40,699 nucleotides of DNA from Taishania sp. Its GTDB lineage: Bacteria > Bacteroidota > Bacteroidia > Flavobacteriales_D > Crocinitomicaceae. A program made the translations under genes and the position numbers. Under the pieces are notes generated by a model. That model was not told the origin of the DNA. It was given only the letters and a program-made list of their open reading frames with translations, and searched no databases. The first letter of the stretch is position 1, and each line of letters starts with the position of its first letter. This document shows positions 7,081 to 15,880 of the stretch, piece by piece. The DNA lies in the NCBI GenBank assembly GCA_030150045.1, contig JASLGM010000042.1, positions 1 to 40,699 of the forward strand, read 5' to 3'.

Positions 7081-8321
7081 TGTTGACGTCACTTTTTAAT
7101 TATTTACACGAGATCGGGATGCCTGGAGCAGGATTGTTTCAGTATGTATCCTTTAGAGCAGCAATGGCATTGATTACGTCATTGATAGTGTCAGTGGTAT
7201 TTGGAAAGAAAATCATTGATGCGCTGAGAAGGCAACAAATTGGGGAAACGGTAAGGGATCTAGGATTGCAAGGACAGTTGGAAAAAGCGGGTACTCCAAC
7301 AATGGGAGGTTTAATTATCATTAGTGCAATTGTTGTTCCTACTTTGCTTTTCGCAAAATTGGATAATATCTATGTGATCACGATGTTGGTCGCTTCAATT
7401 TGGCTGGGTACAATCGGATTTTTAGATGATTACATCAAAGTGTTTAGGAAAAACAAAGAAGGGCTTAAAGGGCGTTTCAAGGTTATTGGACAAATTGGAG
7501 TAGGGCTTATTATCGGATGTACATTGTATTTCAGTAAAGATGTTGTAGTTCATAAAAAAGTTGAAGCTTCTTATGTGGTGCAAAAAAATGAGCATTTGGT
7601 TTCTCATTTACATGCTGAAGAGCATGGATATAAATGGATTCAAACACAAGATATGACAACAACAATTCCTTTCATAAAAGGGAATGAGTTTAATTATAAT
7701 TGGTTGATGGGTAATGATTCAGATAGAGGTTATGGTTGGATGATTTTTATTCCAATTGTGATCTTTATTGTAATAGCTGTATCTAATGGTGCTAATATGA
7801 CAGATGGATTAGATGGGTTGGCTACTGGGACTTCTGCAATTGTAGGTATTGCTCTTGCTGTGCTTGCTTATGTTTCTGCTCATATCAAGTTCGCGGATTA
7901 TTTGAATGTAATGTATATACCAGGCGCAGAGGAGTTGGTGATTTTTATTTCTGCTTTTATTGGTGCTTGTGTAGGGTTTTTGTGGTACAATTCATATCCG
8001 GCACAAGTGTTTATGGGGGATACGGGGTCTTTGGCTTTAGGAGGAATTATTGCTGTTTTTGCAATAATTATTCGCAAAGAACTAATGATTCCTGTATTGT
8101 GTGGAGTATTTCTAGTAGAAAATTTATCTGTTATGATGCAAGTAGGATATTTTAAATATACCAAGAAAAGGTTCGGAGAGGGTAGGAGGATATTTCTCAT
8201 GGCACCTTTGCATCATCATTTTCAGAAAAAGGGGTTACATGAAGCGAAAATTGTAATGCGCTTTTTGATTGTTACCATATTACTTGCTGTAATCACCATT
8301 GTAACCTTAAAAGTTCGTTAG
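7080..8321 (+). CDS. mraY: Phospho-MurNAc-pentapeptide transferase MraY
   Basis: An integral membrane enzyme that moves phospho-MurNAc-pentapeptide onto undecaprenyl phosphate to form lipid I. Its 413 residues include about ten membrane segments. Catalytic landmarks are LDDY (Asp116, Asp117), NGANMTDGLDG (Asp242, Asp245) and the LHHHF loop near the C-terminus. It is about 50 residues longer than typical proteobacterial MraY. The excess lies at about residues 153-215, a hydrophilic stretch between two membrane segments and therefore probably extracytoplasmic. Bacteroidota members often carry extra sequence here. It starts on the last base of the murE stop. Confidence 0.97.
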   Translation: MLTSLFNYLHEIGMPGAGLFQYVSFRAAMALITSLIVSVVFGKKIIDALRRQQIGETVRDLGLQGQLEKAGTPTMGGLIIISAIVVPTLLFAKLDNIYVITMLVASIWLGTIGFLDDYIKVFRKNKEGLKGRFKVIGQIGVGLIIGCTLYFSKDVVVHKKVEASYVVQKNEHLVSHLHAEEHGYKWIQTQDMTTTIPFIKGNEFNYNWLMGNDSDRGYGWMIFIPIVIFIVIAVSNGANMTDGLDGLATGTSAIVGIALAVLAYVSAHIKFADYLNVMYIPGAEELVIFISAFIGACVGFLWYNSYPAQVFMGDTGSLALGGIIAVFAIIIRKELMIPVLCGVFLVENLSVMMQVGYFKYTKKRFGEGRRIFLMAPLHHHFQKKGLHEAKIVMRFLIVTILLAVITIVTLKVR

Positions 8322-8323
8322 AA

Positions 8324-9676
8324 ATGAAGCCGTTTGGGACCAAAAATATTGTCATTCTTGGCGCTGGTGAATCTGGTGTTGGCGCGGCTATTTTGGCACG
8401 TAAAGAAGGATGGAATGTCTTTATTTCTGATTACGGAAAGATCAAAGATTCTTTTAAAACAGAATTGAATGAGAGGGGGTTTGAGTGGGAAGAAGGTCGA
8501 CATACAGAAGAGCGTGTTTTAGCGGCTGCTTTGATAATAAAATCACCTGGTATTTCTGACAGTGTTTCAATAGTACAAAAGGCGGTTTCAAAAGGAATTT
8601 CCGTGATTTCTGAAATAGAATTTGCAGGTTTTTATTCTAAAGCTAAAACAATATGTATTACAGGTAGTAATGGAAAAACAACTACAACAATGCTTACTTA
8701 CCATATTTTACTGCAGGCAGGTGTAAAAGTTGGATTAGCAGGGAATGTAGGGCAAAGTTTTGCCAAGCAGGTGGCTGAAGAAGATTATCAGTGGTATGTT
8801 TTGGAATTGAGTTCGTTCCAGCTGGATGGAATGTTTGCTTTTAAAGCGGATGTGGCCATTTTATTAAATATTACTCCAGATCATTTAGATCGTTATGATT
8901 ATCAAATGCAAAATTATGTGGATGCGAAGTTTCGTATTCTGCAAAATATGACTGAAGCAGATTGGTTCATTTATAATGCGGATGATTCCATTATATCTGC
9001 GGAATTAATTAAGCGTAATATCCTAGCGCAAAAAGTACCTTTCTCATTGGAGAAAAGCTTTGAAACAGGAGGTTTTTTAGAAGACAACAAACAACAAATA
9101 ACAATAAACTTAAAAGATCAATTTACTATGTCTATTCATGAATTAGCCCTAAAAGGAAAGCACAATGCACAAAATTCATTGGCTTCAGGTATTGCATCTC
9201 GTATTTTGGAAATCCGTAAAGAGTCCATTCGCGAATCTCTTTCAGATTTTACAAATGTAGAGCACCGTTTAGAATTTGTAGCTAAAGTCCACGGTATTGA
9301 ATTTATCAATGATTCAAAAGCAACAAATGTAAATTCTACTTGGTTTGCTTTAGAGTCTATGGATAAACCTACAGTATGGATTGTTGGAGGAGTGGATAAA
9401 GGAAACGATTATTCAGAATTGTTGGAATTGGTTCAAGATAAGGTGAAAGCTATAATTTGTCTTGGTACTGATAATGATAAAATAATTAGTGCCTTTACAG
9501 GTGTGGTTGATACTATAGTAGAGGCTAAGTCGGCAATGGAAGCTGTAGCTCATGGGTATCGCCTGGCAAAGAAAGACGAAACAGTACTTCTTTCTCCTGC
9601 TTGTGCTTCATTCGATATGTTTGAGAACTATGAGGAAAGAGGGAATTTATTTAAAGAAGCAGTAAGATCGCTTTAA
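8324..9676 (+). CDS. murD: UDP-MurNAc-L-alanine:D-glutamate ligase MurD
   Basis: A cytoplasmic ATP-dependent ligase that adds D-glutamate as the second stem-peptide residue. The 450-residue protein has the N-terminal Rossmann-like UDP-binding domain (ILGAGESGVG), the ATP loop GSNGKTTTT (114-122), the ELSSFQL motif, ITPDHLDR, and the C-terminal ligase domain with NDSKATN (329-335). Length is normal. It follows mraY after two bases. The gene just downstream encodes a protein that resembles its C-terminal domain. Confidence 0.97.
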   Translation: MKPFGTKNIVILGAGESGVGAAILARKEGWNVFISDYGKIKDSFKTELNERGFEWEEGRHTEERVLAAALIIKSPGISDSVSIVQKAVSKGISVISEIEFAGFYSKAKTICITGSNGKTTTTMLTYHILLQAGVKVGLAGNVGQSFAKQVAEEDYQWYVLELSSFQLDGMFAFKADVAILLNITPDHLDRYDYQMQNYVDAKFRILQNMTEADWFIYNADDSIISAELIKRNILAQKVPFSLEKSFETGGFLEDNKQQITINLKDQFTMSIHELALKGKHNAQNSLASGIASRILEIRKESIRESLSDFTNVEHRLEFVAKVHGIEFINDSKATNVNSTWFALESMDKPTVWIVGGVDKGNDYSELLELVQDKVKAIICLGTDNDKIISAFTGVVDTIVEAKSAMEAVAHGYRLAKKDETVLLSPACASFDMFENYEERGNLFKEAVRSL

Positions 9677-9687
9677 GCATTCTGTAA

Positions 9688-10131
9688 ATGCAAGAGAAAG
9701 TTAATGGAATAGATCTTGTTTCCTCGAGGAAAGAGCAGTTGATAAGACGTCAACAGGGACAGTTACGTCCTTTTGGAAAATGGATGGATGTCAACGTTTT
9801 TGAATGGAAATATCCAGTTGTTGAAGATGTGTTAGCTTTTTTAGAAGGAGTTCCTTTCAAAACAATTGTAATCATTCCAGTTGATGTACTGGATGCTTAT
9901 CCTGAATTGGAAGAGGTTATTCTGAATAAACATGTCCTTTTAGTTTATGGAGGGGGTAAAACTGCTTGTAATATTGTTGGACGCAAATGGTGCGTGAATT
10001 CGTTTATCGAACTTTTTGAAGTTTTAAAAATGTGGATAAAGGAAAATGAAGCTGTATTATTTATTGCTGATGGCAAAGATGCAGATGATGAACATGCTTT
10101 ATTTATTAATGAATTGAAGAATAGGTCATGA
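9688..10131 (+). CDS. Orphan protein in dcw cluster, possibly a degenerate MurD C-terminal domain
   Basis: A 147-residue soluble protein with no signal peptide or membrane segment. I do not recognise a named family. Reading it beside MurD, residues about 34-147 follow the order of the MurD C-terminal domain (about 327-450). EWKYPVVEDVLAFLEG parallels the DSKATN helix, KTIVII parallels PTVWIV, YPELEEVILNKHVLLVYGGGK parallels YSELLELVQDKVKAIICLGT, and IKENEAVLFIADGKDADDE parallels AKKDETVLLSPACASFDMF. The central and ATP-binding domains are absent, and the DSKATN motif keeps only the lysine, so it should not be a ligase. It starts 11 bases after murD and its stop overlaps ftsW by four bases (ATGA), so it is part of the operon. 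A binding or regulatory role is a guess. Confidence 0.8.
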   Translation: MQEKVNGIDLVSSRKEQLIRRQQGQLRPFGKWMDVNVFEWKYPVVEDVLAFLEGVPFKTIVIIPVDVLDAYPELEEVILNKHVLLVYGGGKTACNIVGRKWCVNSFIELFEVLKMWIKENEAVLFIADGKDADDEHALFINELKNRS

Positions 10132-11273
10132 GGAAGCTTTTAGATCATTTAAAAGGGGATCGTGTAATCTGGATTATTAGCCTTTTTATGCTGATGTTTT
10201 CCCTCGTTACTGTATTCAGTTTTGTACCTGTTTTGGTTAAAGTGGAAGGTGGTACTCCTGCTAAATACTTGCTAAAACATGCGTTTTATGTTGGTTTGAG
10301 TGTTGTGACAATGTATTTTGTCCACCGAGTTAATCCAAAATACTTTGCTAAGGTCTCGAAAATAGCATTGTATGTGGGTATTGCTATGTTGTTTTTGACT
10401 TTACTTTCACCGACAGAGGTGAATAGTGCCAAGCGTTGGGTGAAAATACCTTTTATTTCCCTTACGTTTCAAGCTTCCGATTTAGCGAAGCTGACGTTGA
10501 TCCTTTATCTATCAAAGCAGTTAGAGAAAAGGAAAGATACATTTTATGATTGGAAGGAGGGCTTTTTGCCAATAGTTGGTCCAATTTTGTTAATTGTTGC
10601 TCTTATTATTAAAGATAATTTTTCTACGGCAGCCATAATATTAGCCTTAGCTATGACAATGTTGTTTGTAGGTAGGTATCCTTTTAGTAGAATTTTTATA
10701 GCCTTTTCAGGTATTGTTGGTATTGGTGTTTTAGCTTGGGGGGTAAATAAGTCATTTCCTGAATACAACCTTTTACCAAGGATGACTACATGGGAGAATC
10801 GTATCTTTAATCGGATAGATAATGATGTTAATATCATTGAAAATGCGCAGGTTACAAACGCTAAATTAGCTATATATAATGGAGGGCTTTTCGGGCAAGG
10901 TGTTGGGGATGGTAAATTAAAAGAATATCTTCCAGAGGCCTATGCCGATTTTTATTATTCTTCTTTTGTGGAGGAATTTGGGTTTCTTTCCGCATGTTTC
11001 TTGGCTTTGTTGTATTTCATTCTATTATATCGTATGATTCGTATAGGTTTGAATTCTACGAGTCTATTTGAGACGTATTTCTGTATAGGTATTGGTGTTT
11101 TGTTGACAACGCAAGCGAGTGTGAATATGTTGGTGTGCACAGGGATTTTCCCAGTTACAGGGCAAAATATGCCTTTATTGGCGATGGGTGGGTCTGCACT
11201 AATTATGACTTGTACTGCTATTGGAATGGTTCAGGCAATAGCTGCAAATAATGCCAAAGAATTAAAAGAATAG
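10128..11273 (+). CDS. ftsW: Septal peptidoglycan glycosyltransferase FtsW
   Basis: A SEDS-family polytopic membrane protein that polymerises glycan strands from lipid II at the septum, working with FtsI. The 381 residues show about ten membrane segments and family motifs: SAKRWVKIPFISLTFQASDLAKL early, then AKLAIYNGGLFGQGVGDGKLKEYLPEAYADFYYSS with the conserved acidic cluster, and a C-terminal FPVTGQNMPLLAMGGSALI. Length is normal. The start overlaps the preceding orphan gene by four bases and murG follows after four bases, so all are on one transcript. Confidence 0.96.
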   Translation: MRKLLDHLKGDRVIWIISLFMLMFSLVTVFSFVPVLVKVEGGTPAKYLLKHAFYVGLSVVTMYFVHRVNPKYFAKVSKIALYVGIAMLFLTLLSPTEVNSAKRWVKIPFISLTFQASDLAKLTLILYLSKQLEKRKDTFYDWKEGFLPIVGPILLIVALIIKDNFSTAAIILALAMTMLFVGRYPFSRIFIAFSGIVGIGVLAWGVNKSFPEYNLLPRMTTWENRIFNRIDNDVNIIENAQVTNAKLAIYNGGLFGQGVGDGKLKEYLPEAYADFYYSSFVEEFGFLSACFLALLYFILLYRMIRIGLNSTSLFETYFCIGIGVLLTTQASVNMLVCTGIFPVTGQNMPLLAMGGSALIMTCTAIGMVQAIAANNAKELKE

Positions 11274-11277
11274 AGAG

Positions 11278-12372
11278 ATGAAAAAGGTGTTAATTTCTGG
11301 AGGTGGCACTGGTGGGCATATATTTCCTGCTATTGCAATTGCAAACGAGTTGAAAGCTCAGTTTCCCGAAGTAGAAATTCTATTCGTTGGGGCTGAAGGG
11401 AAAATGGAAATGGAAAAAGTTCCTCAGGCTGGATATAAAATTATTGGTCTTCCTATTGTTGGATTACAACGAAAATTTACGGTTAAGAATTTAATTCTAC
11501 CTTTTAAATTATTTAAATCTCTTTTGTTAGCAAGGAAAACAATAAAACAGTTTACCCCAGATGTGGCTATTGGTGTTGGTGGGTACGCTTCTGGACCAAT
11601 CTTGCAAATGTCTAACTGGATGAAGGTGCCAACAATATTGCAAGAACAAAACTCCTTTGCCGGAAAAACAAATATATTGTTGGGGAAAAAAGCTAAAGCG
11701 ATTTGTACCGCCTATCCGAATATGGAGCGTTTCTTTCCTAAAGCATCAATAGTCGAAACTGGGAATCCTGTACGTTTTGAGGTTACTCAAATTGATAGTA
11801 AGAAAGAGGTTGCTCTTGCCCATTTTTCTTTAGATCCTTCGAAAAAAACTATTCTTGTTATTGGAGGGTCTTTGGGGGCTAAAACATTAAATGATGCTCT
11901 TATTTCTAGTTTAGATCATTTTGCTGAGCAAGAGGTTCAAGTGTTATGGCAATGCGGTAAGACACATTTTAGTAAGGCGAAGCGTTTTTTAGAGGAACGT
12001 CCTAGTAAATGGATTCACCTTTATGAATTTATTTATGAAATGGATTTAGCCTATGCATCTGCGGATATTATTATTTCAAGAGCTGGTGCTATTGCTGTTT
12101 CTGAATTGACATTAATCGGTAAGCCTTCTATATTGGTTCCGTCACCTAATGTTTCAGAAGATCATCAAACGCATAATGCAATGGCTTTAGTAAGTAAGGA
12201 TGCAGCAATTTTAGTGAAAGATGATGTGGCTATATCCAACTTATTTGAGACGGCTTTTAATTTACTACAAGATACAGACAAGCAGCGCTTGTTAGCACGT
12301 AATATTAAGGTTCTTGGTAAACCTGATGCGACTAAAGATATTGTTAAACAAGTGATTAAACACTCTAAATAA
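11278..12372 (+). CDS. murG: Lipid II synthase MurG (GlcNAc transferase)
   Basis: A peripheral membrane GT-B glycosyltransferase that adds GlcNAc from UDP-GlcNAc to lipid I on the cytoplasmic face. The 364-residue protein has the N-terminal SGGGTGGHIFPA loop (7-18), IGVGGYASGP, the QEQNSFAGKTN stretch, the second glycine loop GGSLGAKTLN, and the donor-binding ISRAGAIAVSEL near residue 262. Length is normal. It lies between ftsW and murC with gaps of four and six bases. Confidence 0.97.
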   Translation: MKKVLISGGGTGGHIFPAIAIANELKAQFPEVEILFVGAEGKMEMEKVPQAGYKIIGLPIVGLQRKFTVKNLILPFKLFKSLLLARKTIKQFTPDVAIGVGGYASGPILQMSNWMKVPTILQEQNSFAGKTNILLGKKAKAICTAYPNMERFFPKASIVETGNPVRFEVTQIDSKKEVALAHFSLDPSKKTILVIGGSLGAKTLNDALISSLDHFAEQEVQVLWQCGKTHFSKAKRFLEERPSKWIHLYEFIYEMDLAYASADIIISRAGAIAVSELTLIGKPSILVPSPNVSEDHQTHNAMALVSKDAAILVKDDVAISNLFETAFNLLQDTDKQRLLARNIKVLGKPDATKDIVKQVIKHSK

Positions 12373-12378
12373 GTAGGT

Positions 12379-13749
12379 ATGAACTTGAATGACTTTAAGA
12401 ATGTTTATTTCATTGGTGTTGGAGGCATAGGAATGTCGGCTTTAGCGCGTTATTTTAATGCGTCAGGGTGGAGTGTATATGGATATGATAAGACTCAAAG
12501 TGAATTAACTACTAAATTACAAGAAGAAGGAATCAAAATTCACTTTTGCGATGAGCCTTCTTTTTTTTTAAATGAGGGATTGACCTCTCTGGATACTTTG
12601 GTAATCATCACGCCAGCTGTTCCTCAAAATTTAGGTGAATTAGTATTCGTTCAAAAAGAGGGTTTTCAAGTGATGAAACGAGCAGCGGTTTTGGGTGCAA
12701 TAACTCGTATTTCAAAAGGATTAGGTGTTGCGGGGACGCACGGAAAGACGACGACTAGTACTTTGTTAGCTCATATTCTTAATGAATCAACGTTTGGATG
12801 TACGGCCTTTTTAGGTGGGATCTCAGCTAATTTTCAGAGTAACTTGTTGATTAATCAAGATGCTGAGTACACAGTTATTGAAGCAGATGAATTTGACAGG
12901 TCTTTTCTTCAACTTTCTCCTTTTGCTAGTATCATTACTTCTTGTGATCCTGATCATCTTGATATCTATGGAGATGAAGAGCATTTTCTAGAAGGTTTTA
13001 GATCATATGCTCAGTTGATTCAAAAAGAGGGGTGTTGTATCCAAAAGTATGGTTTGAATCTTTCAACACGTTCTAAAACATTTAGTTATAGTGTGGATTT
13101 TCCAGAAGCTGACTTTTTTGGAACAAATCTTAGGGTTTCCGATGAGGCTTTTCAGATGGATATTCATTTTGAAGGACGAATTTACTCATCTGTTGTTTTA
13201 GGATTGCCAGGTAAGCATAATGCGGAGAATGCTTTAGCTTGTTTTGCTTTATGTATCAAACTTGGGTTAGATGAGAATGCTATTAGGAATGGATTGGCCT
13301 CATTTAAAGGGGTAAAGCGTCGTTTTGAGTATCATATTAAAGATCATAAGCTTGTGTATATAGATGATTATGCTCATCATCCTACAGAGCTTGAGGCTTT
13401 AGTTGACTCTTTAGAATTACTGTATCCAAATAGACGTATAGTAGGTGTTTTTCAACCGCATTTGTTCTCTCGAACAAAAGATTTTATGGAAGGATTTGTA
13501 AAGCAATTGTCTCGTTTTGATGAAGTTATTGTTATGCCAATATATCCAGCAAGAGAATTGCCCATTGAAGGGGTGACTTCTGAAGTGATCGTTTCACAAA
13601 TTGGAGGTAATGCTACTGTTCTCGATCCTAAAGGTGTGCTTGATTATTTTGAAAAAAACGAAGTTGATGTTGTGGTCACTGCAGGTGCGGGTGATATTGA
13701 TCGTATTGTGAAACCTTTAAGTGTTGTCTTACATGAAAAGTTGGGTTAA
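12379..13749 (+). CDS. murC: UDP-MurNAc:L-alanine ligase MurC
   Basis: The first Mur ligase; it joins L-alanine to UDP-MurNAc in the cytoplasm. The 456-residue protein starts with the GVGGIGMSALA nucleotide loop and has the ATP loop GTHGKTTTS (119-127), the EADEFDRSFL motif, DHLDIYG, GLPGKHNAENA, and DDYAHHPTELEA in the C-terminal domain. These features separate MurC from MurD, E and F. The stop overlaps the start of ftsQ by 17 bases. Confidence 0.97.
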   Translation: MNLNDFKNVYFIGVGGIGMSALARYFNASGWSVYGYDKTQSELTTKLQEEGIKIHFCDEPSFFLNEGLTSLDTLVIITPAVPQNLGELVFVQKEGFQVMKRAAVLGAITRISKGLGVAGTHGKTTTSTLLAHILNESTFGCTAFLGGISANFQSNLLINQDAEYTVIEADEFDRSFLQLSPFASIITSCDPDHLDIYGDEEHFLEGFRSYAQLIQKEGCCIQKYGLNLSTRSKTFSYSVDFPEADFFGTNLRVSDEAFQMDIHFEGRIYSSVVLGLPGKHNAENALACFALCIKLGLDENAIRNGLASFKGVKRRFEYHIKDHKLVYIDDYAHHPTELEALVDSLELLYPNRRIVGVFQPHLFSRTKDFMEGFVKQLSRFDEVIVMPIYPARELPIEGVTSEVIVSQIGGNATVLDPKGVLDYFEKNEVDVVVTAGAGDIDRIVKPLSVVLHEKLG

Positions 13750-14533
13750 AATAATGTTTTATTTTCTCTTCCTCCTTCTTGTTGGAGTTTTACTCTGGTT
13801 GTCTAAAAGACAGCTGGAGAATAAACCCTTGCAGGAAGTGGTAATACAGATTAATGTAGAAGGAGAAAATGCATTTCTTTCAAAACCTGAATTGTTGACT
13901 CGTTTGACGAATAGTAATTATCTATTTGTTGATCAAAAAATGAAAGAACTTCAACCAGAGCAATTGGAGCTTTTTGTCAAAGGTATGGAAGAGGTTGATG
14001 CCGTTCGTGTGTATACAAATTTTGGTGGACGCTGTTTTATAGATGTTAAATTAAGAGAGCCAATCGCTCGTATTTTTAATAAATATAATGAGTCTTTTTA
14101 TTTAGATAATAAAGGATTTACTTTGTCAAGTGGTTCTCAGCATACTGCCCGTGCAGTAGTCGTTACAGGTGATATTCCAGATCGGTTAGGCGTATATTCT
14201 GTAGATGACATTATTAACAATGATTCATTGAAAACTATTCAAAAGCTAGATGATGTGTATCGAATTTCGAAGTATGTTTGTAATGATCCATTAATGCAGA
14301 CCTTAATAGGCCAGATTCACAGAGAGAGTTCAGGGGATTTTATCCTTCTTCCAATTATCGGTGGGCAGCGTGTTGTTTTTGGTGCTGCAAATACAGATAA
14401 GGAAGTGGAGGAGAAGTTTAAAAAGCTTCAAATCTTTTACAAAGAAGCTATTCCTTTTGAGGGTTGGGGTAAATACTCCGAGATCAATCTCAAATTTGAT
14501 AAGCAAATTGTGTGTAAAGTTAAAGCAATATAG
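13733..14533 (+). CDS. ftsQ: Cell division protein FtsQ
   Basis: A bitopic division protein linking cytoplasmic and periplasmic divisome parts. It has 266 residues with one N-terminal membrane segment (IMFYFLFLLLVGVLLWLS) followed by a periplasmic region. That region begins with a POTRA-like beta stretch (LQEVVIQINVEGENAFLSKPELLTRL) and continues with the FtsQ beta domain (VRVYTNFGGRCFIDVKLREPIARIF, then FYLDNKGF). I chose the ATG at 13733 over a GTG at 13721; both lie within the end of murC. Sequence conservation is low in this family, so position between murC and ftsA adds much of the support. Confidence 0.92.
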   Translation: MKSWVKIMFYFLFLLLVGVLLWLSKRQLENKPLQEVVIQINVEGENAFLSKPELLTRLTNSNYLFVDQKMKELQPEQLELFVKGMEEVDAVRVYTNFGGRCFIDVKLREPIARIFNKYNESFYLDNKGFTLSSGSQHTARAVVVTGDIPDRLGVYSVDDIINNDSLKTIQKLDDVYRISKYVCNDPLMQTLIGQIHRESSGDFILLPIIGGQRVVFGAANTDKEVEEKFKKLQIFYKEAIPFEGWGKYSEINLKFDKQIVCKVKAI

Positions 14534-14539
14534 AATTTT

Positions 14540-15832
14540 ATGTCAAGTATCAAAGCAGTTGTTGGATTAGACGTTGGGACTACGAAGATCGCATGCTTCG
14601 TGGGCGTTCGCAATGAACACGGGAAAATTGAAATCTTGTCAATGGGTGAAAGTGAATCTGTTGGCGTGGCTCGTGGCGTTGTTGAAAATATTGAAAAGAC
14701 GGTTAATTCCATCAAGGTAGCTGTGCAAGCAGCTCAAGATGGTTTGAAAGATGGCGGAGAATTAGTTTTTAGAGGGGTAAATGTGGGTGTTGCTGGACAG
14801 CATATTCGTAGTTTACAGCATAGAGGAATGTTAACAAGAGATAATGTGGAAGACGAAATTTCGCAAAAAGATATCGATTTGTTGATTGAAGATATGTATA
14901 AAATGTTGATGCCTCCTGGTGAGAAAATCATCACGGTCATTCCTCAAGAATATATTATTGATAACCAACAAGGCATTAAAGACCCTATTGGGCATGCAGG
15001 TATTCGCTTAGAAGCAAACTTCCATATTATTACTGGAAATGTTGGTGCTTGTATGAACATTACTAAATGTGTTGGAAAAGCAGGTTTAGAAGTTAATAAA
15101 ATTATTTTAGAGCCAATGGCCTCTGCTGAAGCGGTTCTTTCTGAAGAAGAAAAAGAAGCAGGTGTGGTTTTGGTTGATATAGGTGGAGGTACGACTGATG
15201 TTGCGATTTTCCATGATGGTATTATTCAGCATACGGCAATCATCCCTTTTGGAGGTAATGTGATTACAGAAGATATCAAAGAAGGGTGTGCCATTATGAG
15301 AAGACAAGCGGAACAGTTGAAAATCCGTTTTGGTAGTGCTATTCCTAGTGAAAGTCAAGATAACGAAATCGTTTGCATACCTGGACTTCGCGGTCGTGAG
15401 CCAAAAGAAATCTCTGTACGCAACTTGTCAAATATCATTCAAGCTAGAATGCAAGAAATCATTGAATTGGTAGATTATGAAATCATCAACTCAGGGTTTA
15501 AACGCAAGATGATTGGTGGAATTGTTGTTACTGGTGGTGGAGCACAATTGAAGCATATTGCTCAGTTGTTCGAATATATAACAGTATTAGATACGCGTAT
15601 TGGTTATCCAACAGAACATTTGGTGAATACCAGTACAATTGATGATTTAGCTAGTCCAATGTATGCGACTGGTGTAGGACTTGTGATACAAGGTTTCCAA
15701 GAAGTAACCACGATTGGTGAGACTACAGTAGAAAGCGCAAAGAAAACGAAAAGCCATTCAAAGAAAATGAAAGGCAATTTCTTCGAATCGATCATTGAGA
15801 AAAGTAAAAGTTGGTTCGTAGAGGAAGATTAA
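14540..15832 (+). CDS. ftsA: Cell division protein FtsA
   Basis: An actin-like ATPase that tethers FtsZ filaments to the membrane and recruits later divisome proteins. The 430 residues contain the phosphate-1 loop GLDVGTTKIACFVG, the SHS2 region, phosphate-2 VLVDIGGGTTDVAIF and the adenosine loop IVVTGGGAQLKHI. The C-terminus is lysine-rich and ends with NFFESIIEKSKSWF, which can form the amphipathic membrane-targeting helix. It follows ftsQ after six bases and precedes ftsZ by 48 bases. Confidence 0.97.
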   Translation: MSSIKAVVGLDVGTTKIACFVGVRNEHGKIEILSMGESESVGVARGVVENIEKTVNSIKVAVQAAQDGLKDGGELVFRGVNVGVAGQHIRSLQHRGMLTRDNVEDEISQKDIDLLIEDMYKMLMPPGEKIITVIPQEYIIDNQQGIKDPIGHAGIRLEANFHIITGNVGACMNITKCVGKAGLEVNKIILEPMASAEAVLSEEEKEAGVVLVDIGGGTTDVAIFHDGIIQHTAIIPFGGNVITEDIKEGCAIMRRQAEQLKIRFGSAIPSESQDNEIVCIPGLRGREPKEISVRNLSNIIQARMQEIIELVDYEIINSGFKRKMIGGIVVTGGGAQLKHIAQLFEYITVLDTRIGYPTEHLVNTSTIDDLASPMYATGVGLVIQGFQEVTTIGETTVESAKKTKSHSKKMKGNFFESIIEKSKSWFVEED

Positions 15833-15880
15833 GAGAATAAAGAAGTAAACGAAAAAATAAACCACAAAAAACGAAGTAAA

